Assembly: GCA_963798195.1 (NCBI GenBank)
Contig: CAWCSF010000012.1
Location: 1 to 34,713, forward strand
Length of the DNA: 34,713 bases
Direction of reading: 5' to 3'
Source: CAVSRC01 sp963798195
Lineage (GTDB): Bacteria > Pseudomonadota > Alphaproteobacteria > Rhizobiales > Kaistiaceae
Part shown: one piece after another, positions 16,954-24,185 of the stretch
How the letters are laid out: every line of letters starts with the position of its first letter
Numbering within the stretch: the stretch's first letter is position 1
Translations under genes and position numbers: made by a program
The notes under the pieces: generated by a model
What the model was told of the DNA's origin: nothing
Seen by the model: only the letters and a program-made list of their open reading frames with translations
Databases searched by the model: none

Positions 16954-17726
16954 GCGACGGCGCGGTGCGCTTCGCGCAAGACGGCAAGGTCGGGCGGATC
17001 ACGTTCGACCGGCCGGCCGCGCGCAATGCCATGACCTGGGAGATGTATGCCCAACTTGGCGAGATTTGCGCGCGCCTGACGGCGGAGCGCAGCGTACGCG
17101 TGGTCGTGTTTCGCGGTGCAGGCGGCAAGGCGTTCGTCGCCGGCACGGATATCGGCGGTTTCGTCGATTTCACCTCCGGCGAAGAGGGCGTCTCCTACGA
17201 GAACGAGATGGATCGGTATCTGGGCGCGGTCGAGGCGCTGCCGATGCCGACCGTCGCTGTGGTCGAAGGCTATGCGGTCGGCGGCGGGCTCGCGATCGCC
17301 GCCGCCTGCGACTTCCGCGTCGCGACACCGGATGCGCGCTTCGGGACGCCGATCGCCCGCACGCTCGGCAACTGCCTGTCGGCGAAAGGTTATGCCCGCC
17401 TCGCCTCGGCGCTCGGGATCGCGCGGGCGAAACGGTTGCTGCTGCTTGGCGAGATGATCGGCGCCGAAGAGGCGAAAGCGGCTGGTTTTCTGTACGAGGT
17501 CGCCCCTCCGGATCAGGTCGAGGCGGTGGTTGACGATCTTTGCGAGAAGTTGGTGAAGAATGCGCCGCTAACGCAGGAGGTCAGCAAGGAAGCCTTGCGC
17601 CGGCTGGCCTACGCTAACAGTCCCCCCATCGATGACCTCATCCGACGCATCTACGGCAGCCAGGACTTCCGCCGCGGCGTGCGCGCCTTCCTCGACAAGA
17701 CTCCGCCGGAGTGGACGGGCGAGTAG
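16950..17726 (+). CDS. Enoyl-CoA hydratase/isomerase (crotonase family)
   Basis: A 258-residue crotonase-fold protein. Oxyanion-hole motifs are visible as FVAGTDIGGF near residue 65 and VEGYAVGGGLAIAAACDFRVA near residue 110. FGTPIARTLGNCLSAKGYARLA follows where hydratases normally carry the second catalytic Glu (often GxxP...GG). Here that second position is not clearly a Glu, so isomerase, decarboxylase or hydrolase activity is also possible. It starts at GTG 16950, overlapping the CoA-transferase stop, and is the last gene before a hairpin at 17749. The two genes form the operon controlled by the GntR site at 15601. The acyl-CoA acted on is not known. Confidence 0.88.
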   Translation: MSDGAVRFAQDGKVGRITFDRPAARNAMTWEMYAQLGEICARLTAERSVRVVVFRGAGGKAFVAGTDIGGFVDFTSGEEGVSYENEMDRYLGAVEALPMPTVAVVEGYAVGGGLAIAAACDFRVATPDARFGTPIARTLGNCLSAKGYARLASALGIARAKRLLLLGEMIGAEEAKAAGFLYEVAPPDQVEAVVDDLCEKLVKNAPLTQEVSKEALRRLAYANSPPIDDLIRRIYGSQDFRRGVRAFLDKTPPEWTGE

Positions 17727-17748
17727 CTCCGACGGCAGCCCCGCTTGG

Positions 17749-17768
17749 GTCCCCGCCTCCACGGGGAC
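17749..17768. terminator. Hairpin between convergent genes
   Basis: GTCCCCG (17749-17755), a 6-nt loop and CGGGGAC (17762-17768) form a perfect 7-bp stem in the 51-bp gap between the convergent enoyl-CoA hydratase and dehydrogenase genes. There is no long T-run, so termination strength is uncertain. Confidence 0.5.
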
Positions 17769-17777
17769 GACAGTAAT

Positions 17778-18662
17778 TCATTGCTTCTTCCGCTCGTACA
17801 GCCGCGAGACGGACGCGCTGTCGGCCATGTCGTTGCCGGCCTTGGTGTATTCGGCGTAGCGGGCGACCGCCGCGTCGACGACCGGCAGGGTGACGCCGCG
17901 GGATTCGGCGAAGGCCTTCAGCGCCTGAAGGTCCTTGTTGAGCTGGCGGGCATAGCCGAGCGGCTTGCCGAAATTCTCGGCCTGCATCAGCGGGTAGATG
18001 CGCTGGAGGATGTTGCTGTCGGCGAGGCCGCCGGAGAGCGCCCTCGGCAGCAGCGCCGGATCGACGTTCGTCGTCTCGGCGAGAGCAAGCACCTCCCCCA
18101 TCAACACGTAGCCAACGCCGACGATCGCCTGATTGAGCACCTTCGCCGTCTGGCCAGCGCCGACGGGACCAAGATGCGTGACGTTGCTGGCCACCTCGCC
18201 GATGACGGAACGGGCGCGATCAACGGCGGCGGTTTCGCCGCCGAGCATGATGGTGAGTTTGCCCTCCAGCGCCGCTGGCGGACCGCCCGAGACGGGCGCG
18301 TCAATCCAGTCCGCTCCAGTCGCCGCCTTGAGACGCCGCGCCAAGTCGATGGTGAGCTCCGGCGGGATGGTGGAAAAATCGATCAGCGTGTGTGCGCTGC
18401 CTTTCGCCTCGGCGACGCCGCCCGGTCCGAAGCAAACATCCTCCACCGCCGGGCCATCGAGTACACAGAGCATGACGATGTCGGAACCCGTGGCGACGGC
18501 GGCCGGCGTTTCCTTCGCCACCGCGCCGTGGCCCGTCACCAGCTTCAGCCGCTCGGGCGAACGGTTCCACGCCGCCACCTGAAAGCCCTGCTTCAGCAGG
18601 CGCTGGACCATGGCCGCTCCAAGCACGCCGATGCCGATGAAGCCGATACGCGGTTTGGTCAT
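17778..18662 (-). CDS. NAD(P)-dependent beta-hydroxyacid dehydrogenase (HIBADH family, second copy)
   Basis: A 294-residue enzyme of the 3-hydroxyisobutyrate/tartronate-semialdehyde family. Rossmann motif RIGFIGIGVLGAAMVQRLL, substrate loop DWIDAPVSGGPPAALEGKLT, catalytic Lys in GAGQTAKVLNQAIVG, then GGLADSNILQRIYPLMQAE as in the paralogue at 13221. It begins 9 nt after the stop of the amidohydrolase gene and so is probably translated from the same mRNA. A lactonase-like hydrolase followed by a hydroxyacid dehydrogenase would convert a sugar lactone to the acid and then oxidise it (inference from the family and position). Confidence 0.88.
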   Translation of the reverse strand: MTKPRIGFIGIGVLGAAMVQRLLKQGFQVAAWNRSPERLKLVTGHGAVAKETPAAVATGSDIVMLCVLDGPAVEDVCFGPGGVAEAKGSAHTLIDFSTIPPELTIDLARRLKAATGADWIDAPVSGGPPAALEGKLTIMLGGETAAVDRARSVIGEVASNVTHLGPVGAGQTAKVLNQAIVGVGYVLMGEVLALAETTNVDPALLPRALSGGLADSNILQRIYPLMQAENFGKPLGYARQLNKDLQALKAFAESRGVTLPVVDAAVARYAEYTKAGNDMADSASVSRLYERKKQ

Positions 18663-18671
18663 GCTGTGCCC

Positions 18672-19577
18672 TCAGGCGCCGATCCGATAGATCCGGACGG
18701 CGTTGCCATGGAAAAGCTTCGCACGATCCGCCGGCGGGAAATGGTCCGTGATCGTCAGGAAGCCGCCGAAGATCGTTGCGAATGTAGCGACCAGACTATC
18801 GACCGGGAAATTGCTCGCAAACATGCATCGGTCCACGCCGAACGTTTCGATCGTGTCGAGCACCACCGGGCGATTGGCCTCTACCGTCCACGGCTTTCCC
18901 GGCTGGCCCAGGCCTGAAATCTTGATGGCGACATTCGGAGCTTTCGCGAGCAGCCTGAGCGCATCGCGCCATCCCCCGAGACCCTCCGCGCTGCGGTCGG
19001 AGGGAAGCCCGGTGTGGTTCACGATGATTTGCGTCTCGGGAAATGCTTCGGCCAAGTCCAGCGCCTGACGGAAGTGCCACCAGGGCGTCTGGAGATCGAA
19101 GGACAGGCCGTGACGATGGAGCAGCGCGAAGCCACGCCGCCAGACCGGGTCCATCATCGAGCCTGACAGGTCGTCACTGACCTCGGCCGGCGATTTTGCG
19201 GCGCGCGGCTTGTGGCGGATGCCGCGGACGAGCGGGAATGCGCTTTGCGCCGCCAGCACCGCCTCGACATCGCCGCGATCGAGCCATGCCTGGCAGACCA
19301 TGACGGACGGGAGGCCTTCGCGCGCGGCAAGCGCCTGCACCCACCGGGTCTCGCCGACGGGATCCTGCGGGTCCCACTCCGTCTCGACAAAGACGGTCCC
19401 AACAACGGTGAAGCCGGCGGTATCGCTTCGATAGTCGGCCGGAAGGTAGTTGCGCTTCAGCGCGCCGTAGTCGCCATAGCGAAACGGAATCGGCGGCTCG
19501 TCGCGCAACCACGGGAGGTAGTTGGCGCCGATGTCCCAGAAGTGCTGATGGGCATCGATGATCGGCAGGTCGTCCAC
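18672..19577 (-). CDS. Amidohydrolase superfamily protein, lactonase-like (COG3618)
   Basis: A 301-residue amidohydrolase-2 family TIM barrel. The metal-binding start IIDAHQHFWD is near residue 6, the second His-rich strand is IIVNHTGLPSD near residue 190, and the C-terminal RCMFASNFPVDS replaces the usual R.MfGSDWPV. This is the group that includes L-fuconolactonase, L-rhamnonolactonase and 4-sulfomuconolactonase, so hydrolysis of a sugar-acid lactone is the most likely role. In the C-terminal motif the usual Asp (SDWP) is Asn (SNFP), a substitution seen in part of the family. ATG 19577 is the start. It lies upstream of the dehydrogenase at 17778, 9 nt apart, and downstream of a terminator at 19619. 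Confidence 0.85.
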   Translation of the reverse strand: MDDLPIIDAHQHFWDIGANYLPWLRDEPPIPFRYGDYGALKRNYLPADYRSDTAGFTVVGTVFVETEWDPQDPVGETRWVQALAAREGLPSVMVCQAWLDRGDVEAVLAAQSAFPLVRGIRHKPRAAKSPAEVSDDLSGSMMDPVWRRGFALLHRHGLSFDLQTPWWHFRQALDLAEAFPETQIIVNHTGLPSDRSAEGLGGWRDALRLLAKAPNVAIKISGLGQPGKPWTVEANRPVVLDTIETFGVDRCMFASNFPVDSLVATFATIFGGFLTITDHFPPADRAKLFHGNAVRIYRIGA

Positions 19578-19613
19578 GGGCGAAATCTCCGGCGGCTGGC
19601 CAGCGTATCAAAA

Positions 19614-19644
19614 GCAAACGGCGCCGGACGGAAGCCCGGCGCCG
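19614..19644 (-). terminator. Intrinsic terminator of the RraA-type gene
   Basis: CGGCGCCGG (19619-19627), an 8-nt loop and CCGGCGCCG (19636-19644) form a perfect 9-bp GC stem. On the minus strand it is followed by GTTTGCTTTTG, a T-rich tail. It follows the RraA-type gene (stop 19673) and precedes the amidohydrolase operon, which should therefore have its own promoter or depend on read-through. Confidence 0.7.
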
Positions 19645-19672
19645 CGAAGTCCCTAGCCGGCGAAGCGCCGGT

Positions 19673-20464
19673 TCAGTTTTTCTTGCCGGCCTTCTTGTCG
19701 AGGTCCTTGTAGTATTTCTCCATCGCGTCGGCGTCGACGGTTTCGTCGTAGGCCCGGCCAAGGCTCTCGTAGTGACGGCGGCGCGCGCGCATGTCGGAGA
19801 GCATCACGGCCTTGGCGTGCACGGCCACTTCGGCCGCCACTTCGATCGGCACGACGACCGCGCCATCATTGTCACAGCCGACAATATCGCCCGGCCGCAC
19901 CTGCGCGCCGCCAAATCCGATGATCCCCTGCTTCTCGACCGCCTCGATACGGCCCGGAATGATCGTACGGCCACGCCTGCGGCAGACCATCGGCGTGCGC
20001 TGCATCTCGACTTCGGCGGTGTCGCGGCATTCCCCGTTGGTCATGATGCCGACGGCGCCGCGGTGCATGGCGCCGAGCGTATTCTCCGAGCCCCAGACGC
20101 CAACCAACTCGGCGCTGCCGACATCCATGACGATGACGTTGCCGGGCTTCAGCTCCTGGGCGAAATCAAACGCGCCGCGGCCAACCTCGTTGAACCAGAT
20201 GGCATGATCGCGGACGATTTCCTCAGTGGTGTCGAGCTTCCACATCGGGCGGTTCGCGGGAACGCAGCGCACCGTGTAGGCGACGCCCCAGAACTTCATG
20301 CCGTTCCAGAGGGGCCGAATTTCCGGATCGACAAGGCCGATGTTGAAGTAGCCGATGCCATCCAGCGCATCGCAGACGTCCACCACGCGCAGCGGTTCGT
20401 AGTATTTCCGGAGCGCGAAAGGGTCGACCTTCGCGGCGGATTTCCGGGAAGCTGTCTTGGCCAT
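19673..20464 (-). CDS. RraA-type aldolase/decarboxylase family protein (copy 2)
   Basis: A 263-residue RraA-fold protein. Family landmarks are VVDVCDALDGIGYFN near residue 30, the loop WGSENTLGAMHRGAVGIMTN, the metal/substrate motif ECRDTAE (RD-x2-E retained), and VRPGDIVGCDNDGAVVVPIE. Active family members are metal-dependent 4-hydroxy-4-methyl-2-oxoglutarate/oxaloacetate lyases. The RNase E inhibitor RraA itself is shorter and lacks a full catalytic set, so an enzyme role is favoured. The tail is Lys-rich (DLDKKAGKKN). It is divergent from the dehydrogenase at 20633, with a CTTGTATGCAAG GntR-type site between them, and is followed by a clear terminator at 19619. The substrate is unknown. 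Confidence 0.85.
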   Translation of the reverse strand: MAKTASRKSAAKVDPFALRKYYEPLRVVDVCDALDGIGYFNIGLVDPEIRPLWNGMKFWGVAYTVRCVPANRPMWKLDTTEEIVRDHAIWFNEVGRGAFDFAQELKPGNVIVMDVGSAELVGVWGSENTLGAMHRGAVGIMTNGECRDTAEVEMQRTPMVCRRRGRTIIPGRIEAVEKQGIIGFGGAQVRPGDIVGCDNDGAVVVPIEVAAEVAVHAKAVMLSDMRARRRHYESLGRAYDETVDADAMEKYYKDLDKKAGKKN

Positions 20465-20538
20465 GTGCTTGAATTTTCCTCCCCCGAACGAGCGGGTCGC
20501 GGCACGTTGGCGGCCGTCTTCCCCCGTCGCTCGTTTAT

Positions 20539-20558
20539 CGATCTTGTATGCAAGTTTT
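20539..20558. promoter_or_regulatory. Probable GntR operator, site 3
   Basis: The core CTTGTATGCAAG (20543-20554) differs at one position from the perfect core CTTGTATACAAG at 24016-24027 and is the exact reverse complement of the core of the site at 15601. It lies between the divergent RraA-type gene (start 20464) and the dehydrogenase (start 20633), so it could control both. Confidence 0.68.
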
Positions 20559-20632
20559 TTCTGTTGTCAAACGAGGTACGCCGGACGAGGGGTCGTATCG
20601 CCAGCGCCGCGGCTGATGAGGGAGGAATGCAC

Positions 20633-21542
20633 GTGTCCGGAATTTCGGGGATTCAGACGACCGGAAAGGTCGCGTTCATCGGCACCGGCACAATGGGCCT
20701 GCCGATGGTCCGCAATCTCGCCAAGGCCGGCATCGCGGTGACCGCGTTCGATGCGCGCAAGGAGACGCGCATGGCGCTCGCAGCCGAGGGCATTGCCACG
20801 GCCGAGACGATCGCGGGCGCCGCCGCCGAGGCGCAAGCGGCCATCACCATGCTGCCCGACACGCCCGACGTCCGCGCCGTCTTTTTCGGTGACGGCGGCC
20901 TGGCGACGGCCCTTCCCTCCGGCGCACTGGCGATCGACATGAGCACCATCGCGCCGGCGGCGGCCGTGGAGCTCGGCGAGCATCTCGCCGGGCGCGGTGT
21001 CGCCTTTGTCGACGCGCCAGTAAGCGGCGGCGTCACCGGAGCGGAAGGCGGGACGCTGTCGATCATGGTCGGCGGGGAAGAGGCCGCCTTCGCCCGCGCG
21101 AAACCGCTGCTGATGTGCATGGGCAAGACAGTGCTGCACGCCGGACCGTTCGGGAGCGGTCAGGTGTTCAAGGCGTGCAACCAATTGATGGTGGCGAGCC
21201 ACATCCAGGCGATGTGTGAGGCGCTCGCGCTGGGTCGCGCGCATGGCGCCGATCTGCCGCGCTTGCTGGCGGCGCTGCGCGGCGGCGCGGCGGGCTCGTG
21301 GATGCTCGACAATCTGGCGCCGAAGGTACTTGCACGGGACGCAAGTGCCGGCTTCCGCATTGACCTGATGCTCAAGGACCTGAAGCTCGCCAACGACGCC
21401 GCTTTCGCCAAGGGCGTGCCCCTGCCCGGCCTTGCGCTGGCGACGGCGCTCTACCTCGAGGCGCGGGCGCATGGCGAGGGCAGCAACGGCAACCAGGCGC
21501 TTTTTCGCACCTTCGACCGGATGACGAACCAGGAAGGACTAG
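20633..21542 (+). CDS. NAD(P)-dependent beta-hydroxyacid dehydrogenase (HIBADH family, third copy); stop displaced as read
   Basis: Enzyme of about 302 residues. Rossmann motif VAFIGTGTMGLPMVRNLAKAG, loop FVDAPVSGGVTGAEGGTLS, catalytic Lys in GSGQVFKACNQLMVA, then the helical domain ending ALFRTFDRMTNQEG, where family members normally stop. GTG 20633 has GGAGG 7 nt upstream, whereas ATG 20627 is only 1 nt from it. In the frame as read there is no stop, and translation would continue to 21973 antisense through the convergent GntR gene. A TAG exists at 21540-21542 in the next frame. A one-base indel just upstream would explain this, making the two convergent genes share the sequence CTAG as stops. 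It is divergent from the RraA-type gene across GntR site 3. Confidence 0.8.
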
Positions 21543-22360
21543 CGGCGCGCGCCGCGCCTTGCCTTCGACGCCGGCCGCTTGGCAACCACCGACGTGCGCC
21601 GGGCAGTGCCATCGGCGATGCGGCGCACCGTATCCTGAAGGCTTGCGCGCCGGCGGAAATCCGCACCGATGTCGAAATGCTGGAGCAGCAGGCCGTCTGC
21701 ACGATCGGCATGGCGATCGACCACGGCGGACAGGATCAGTCCGTGGTGGTCGATGAGGAAATCGTTGATGCCCTCGACGTTCATGATCAATTCGCGACGC
21801 TCGGTATGGGAGCGGCGAAGGAGCTCGGCGATCGCGGCATAGACGATCGACAGGGTCGGCGAATGGGCCGCAGCGACCAGCGCGGCATGAAAGGCGTAAT
21901 CCGCCTCGCCGCCGCGCACCGGATCCTCGATCGTCTCGACGATCCGCTGGAAAGCGAGGCCAAGGCTCTCTAGATCCGACGGCGTGGCGCGCTCGCAGGC
22001 GAGACGCACGGCTTGCCGCTCCATGGCAATGCGCGCCTGCAACACGTCTTCAACGGCATTGGGCTCCTGCGCGAGCGCAAGCGCGAAGAACTCACCGAGC
22101 ATGGAGAAATCCGGGCGGCGCACGACCGTGCCATGGCCGCGGCGAATCTCGACCGCCCCGATGGCGGCGAGCGCGCGCAACGCCTCGCGCACGAGCGGCC
22201 GGCTGACGCCCAGCGAGAGCGCCAACTCCCGCTCGGCGAGAAGGCGGTCGCCCGTCTTCAGCTTGCCGGAAATCAATTGGTCGCGGACGAAGCCGACCAC
22301 GCGTTCGTAACCGCTTGTTCCCCCTTCCGCGAACCGCGTGACGGATATGTCCCTGGCCAT
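21539..22360 (-). CDS. GntR-family transcriptional regulator (FadR/FCD type)
   Basis: A 273-residue regulator. Winged helix: YERVVGFVRDQLISGKLKTG, LLAERELALSLGVSRPLVRE and AVEIRRGHGTVV. FCD domain: ARIAMERQAVRLACERATP, DYAFHAALVAAAHSPTL and DFLIDHHGLILSAVVDRH. ATG 22360 (MARDISVTRF) is taken as start because the ~36 residues before it in the open frame are low-complexity. It is divergent from rpiB (22562). The intervening region has the canonical FCD operator TGGTCTTACCA at 22491, directly over a TTGACA promoter, which identifies its likely target and suggests autoregulation. The C-terminal tail is Arg/Lys-rich. Confidence 0.9.
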   Translation of the reverse strand: MARDISVTRFAEGGTSGYERVVGFVRDQLISGKLKTGDRLLAERELALSLGVSRPLVREALRALAAIGAVEIRRGHGTVVRRPDFSMLGEFFALALAQEPNAVEDVLQARIAMERQAVRLACERATPSDLESLGLAFQRIVETIEDPVRGGEADYAFHAALVAAAHSPTLSIVYAAIAELLRRSHTERRELIMNVEGINDFLIDHHGLILSAVVDRHADRADGLLLQHFDIGADFRRRASLQDTVRRIADGTARRTSVVAKRPASKARRGARR

Positions 22361-22461
22361 GACGCCCTGTTTTGCCGAGCTCTTCGTTCTCGCGGCGCCA
22401 GAACGCCGCACCGACGAAGCATGTTTTTCGTACGCCCCCGGCCGCCGATTCGGCCAGCGCG

Positions 22462-22513
22462 TTGACAACCCCGAAGGCCGTCCTTACCATTGGTCTTACC
22501 ACGGATAAGACCA
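22462..22513 (+). promoter_or_regulatory. rpiB-RraA promoter with FCD-type GntR operator
   Basis: TTGACA (22462-22467), 17 bp, then TACCAT (22485-22490) form a sigma70-like promoter. Immediately after it TGGTCTTACCA (22491-22501) matches the FadR/PdhR-type consensus TGGT-N3-ACCA exactly. A larger inverted repeat, TGGTCTTA (22491-22498) and TAAGACCA (22506-22513), spans the expected start of transcription. Binding there would block the promoter. The GntR encoded at 21539 is the obvious regulator. Confidence 0.75.
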
Positions 22514-22561
22514 CGAATTCCACGACCAACTGTGGAAGCGGCCGGGAGGATCAGCGCGCCG

Positions 22562-23074
22562 ATGGACGAAGCCCGCTCGCACCACACCATGGCAGTTCCA
22601 CGTCGGGGCGCCGTTGGACTTGCCAACGATCACGCCGGGTTTCCGATGAAAGGGTTCGTCAGACAGCTGCTCGACGAGCACTGCGATGCGGTGATCGACG
22701 TCGGCGCCCAGTCCGAGACGCCGGTCGACTTTCCCGACGTGACGCGGAAAGCGATGGCGCTGATTACCGAGGGCAAGGTCGAGCGGGTCGTGCTCGTGTG
22801 CGGCACCGGCGCCGGCGCCTGCATTGCCGCGAACAAGACGCCGGGCATTCGGGCCGCCGTCGCCCACGACACTTTCGTCGCGCGCCAGGCCGTGGAGCAC
22901 GACAACATCAACGTGCTGTGCATCGGCGCGTGGATCATCGGACCGCAAATCGCGGCCGACGTGGTGCGCACATTCCTGGCCGCAGAATTCCGAACCGAAG
23001 AGCAATTCCGCCGTCGCGTCGCCAAGCTCGACGCAATGGACCGCCGCATCGAATCGAACAGCGAGAGAGAGTGA
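22562..23074 (+). CDS. RpiB/LacAB-type sugar-phosphate isomerase
   Basis: A 170-residue RpiB-family aldose-ketose isomerase. The opening VGLANDHAGFPMKGFVRQLL carries the conserved Asp and His. The catalytic Cys is Cys80 in VCGTGAGACIAANKTPGIRAA, followed by AHDTFVARQAVEHDNINVLCIG. Besides ribose-5-phosphate, members act on allose-, galactose- and tetrulose-phosphates (erythrulose-4-phosphate isomerases), so a sugar- or tetrose-phosphate in this pathway is possible. ATG 22562 has GGGAGG about 11 nt upstream; ATG 22589 is an alternative. It is cotranscribed with the RraA-type gene (23080) under the FCD operator at 22491. Its presence suggests that part of the pathway is phosphorylated, although no kinase is in the window. 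Confidence 0.88.
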   Translation: MDEARSHHTMAVPRRGAVGLANDHAGFPMKGFVRQLLDEHCDAVIDVGAQSETPVDFPDVTRKAMALITEGKVERVVLVCGTGAGACIAANKTPGIRAAVAHDTFVARQAVEHDNINVLCIGAWIIGPQIAADVVRTFLAAEFRTEEQFRRRVAKLDAMDRRIESNSERE

Positions 23075-23079
23075 ACGCC

Positions 23080-23853
23080 ATGAACAGCAAGAAGCGGAAA
23101 GAGATCCTCGACACGGTCTCCAAGCTCAGAGTCACGGATATTCGCGACGGCATGGACTGGGTTGGCTTGCACCACGTGGGCACCGTCGACCCCGAAATTC
23201 GCCCGCTGTGGCGCACCAAGGCGGCGGGTTTTGCCCGCACGTACCGGCATCTGCCAACGCAGCAGCGCGTGCCCGAGATGTCGCCCGACGACTATACCAA
23301 ATGGGCGTACGAGTACTGGTACCGCCAGCTGTGGGACATGGGTGAATTTGGCGGTAGCGTGGGCGAAGGCGACTTCCTCGTCATCGACACGATGGGGCAG
23401 AAGACGCCAGCCGTCGGCTCGATGGATTCCATGGTCTGGGCCGCCAAGGGCGTCCGCGGCGTACTCACCAATGGGGGCGCCCGCGACACCGACGAGCAAC
23501 TGACCCAGAAAGCCATGCCCTGCTGGTGCCGCTGGATCGTCCAGCCGATGTACCAGGGGCGCGTGGAGTTCGGCGGCCCGGATTCCATCGTCGAGATCGG
23601 CGACCAGACGGTGCGCCCGGGCGACCTGATCGTCGCGGACGGGGACGGCGCGATCGTGGTGCCGATCGAGGTGGTCGACGACGTGCTGAAGTACGCGATC
23701 CAGGAGTCCGAGAACGACCGGGTCGCGCGCAAGATGCTGTTCGACCACCTCGGGATTCCGCATGACAACTCGGTGAAGTCGGAGTTCAAGGTGCCGCCGC
23801 ATCCTTACGCGATGACGCCGGAGAGACTGGCGCAGCGTCTGCCGAAGAAATGA
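23080..23853 (+). CDS. RraA-type aldolase/decarboxylase family protein (copy 3)
   Basis: A 257-residue RraA-fold protein. Residues ~15-30 give VTDIRDGMDWVGL, followed by VDPEIRPLWRTKAAGFARTY, VGEGDFLVIDTMGQK, the motif NGGARDTDE (RD-x2-E retained) and VRPGDLIVADGDGAIVVPIE. It is longer than classical RraA and shares with the paralogue at 19673 the opening VDPEIRPLW, so the two are probably related by duplication. ATG 23080 is used; GTG 23071 overlaps the rpiB stop by 4 nt and would be coupled. It is the second gene of the rpiB operon. A role as a retro-aldol or decarboxylating lyase acting on a product of the isomerase pathway is likely but unproven. Confidence 0.86.
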   Translation: MNSKKRKEILDTVSKLRVTDIRDGMDWVGLHHVGTVDPEIRPLWRTKAAGFARTYRHLPTQQRVPEMSPDDYTKWAYEYWYRQLWDMGEFGGSVGEGDFLVIDTMGQKTPAVGSMDSMVWAAKGVRGVLTNGGARDTDEQLTQKAMPCWCRWIVQPMYQGRVEFGGPDSIVEIGDQTVRPGDLIVADGDGAIVVPIEVVDDVLKYAIQESENDRVARKMLFDHLGIPHDNSVKSEFKVPPHPYAMTPERLAQRLPKK

Positions 23854-23879
23854 GAGGTGGACGAGGCGCTTTCGGCGGT

Positions 23880-23906
23880 GGCGCTATATCGATCGGGTAT
23901 AGCGCC
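23880..23906. promoter_or_regulatory. Inverted repeat resembling the LysR CTATAG element
   Basis: GGCGCTATA (23880-23888) and TATAGCGCC (23898-23906) are perfect 9-bp arms around a 9-bp centre. Read as blocks it is CTATAT-N7-GTATAG, the same 6-7-6 spacing as the elements at 3818 and 8214. It lies in the 332-bp gap between the RraA-type gene and the ABC transporter, 280 bp upstream of the substrate-binding protein. A role as a third LysR site is suggested. It could instead be a hairpin terminator for the rpiB operon, but no T-run follows on the plus strand. Confidence 0.45.
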
Positions 23907-24011
23907 GTGCCGAAAAAAGAATTGGTCAATGACGGCACGATGGAGAGGATGCAGCCGGGTATTTCCTCGCGCTGACACCTGCCGGCAGCAATCTGGGCAA
24001 CGCACTTTTCT

Positions 24012-24031
24012 CATTCTTGTATACAAGAATG
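24012..24031. promoter_or_regulatory. Probable GntR operator, site 2 (perfect palindrome)
   Basis: CATTCTTGTATACAAGAATG is a perfect 20-bp palindrome, 155 nt upstream of the substrate-binding protein start at 24186. A possible -10 (TATACG) begins 4 nt after it, so a bound regulator would cover the promoter. The related sites at 15601 and 20539 link this transporter to the GntR at 14824. The rest of the 23854-24185 gap contains no recognisable gene. Confidence 0.78.
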
Positions 24032-24185
24032 TGCTATACGGACGGTGTGACAGAATGAGGAGGACCAGCGTTCCGACCCGGCCATGCCGGCGAAGGAACG
24101 CGGTGATCAGCGGGCCGCACGCGAACGCCGCGGTCCGGCGAAAGGACAACAAGAACTGCCAAGCCAAGGAGCAAGGGAGGAACAC

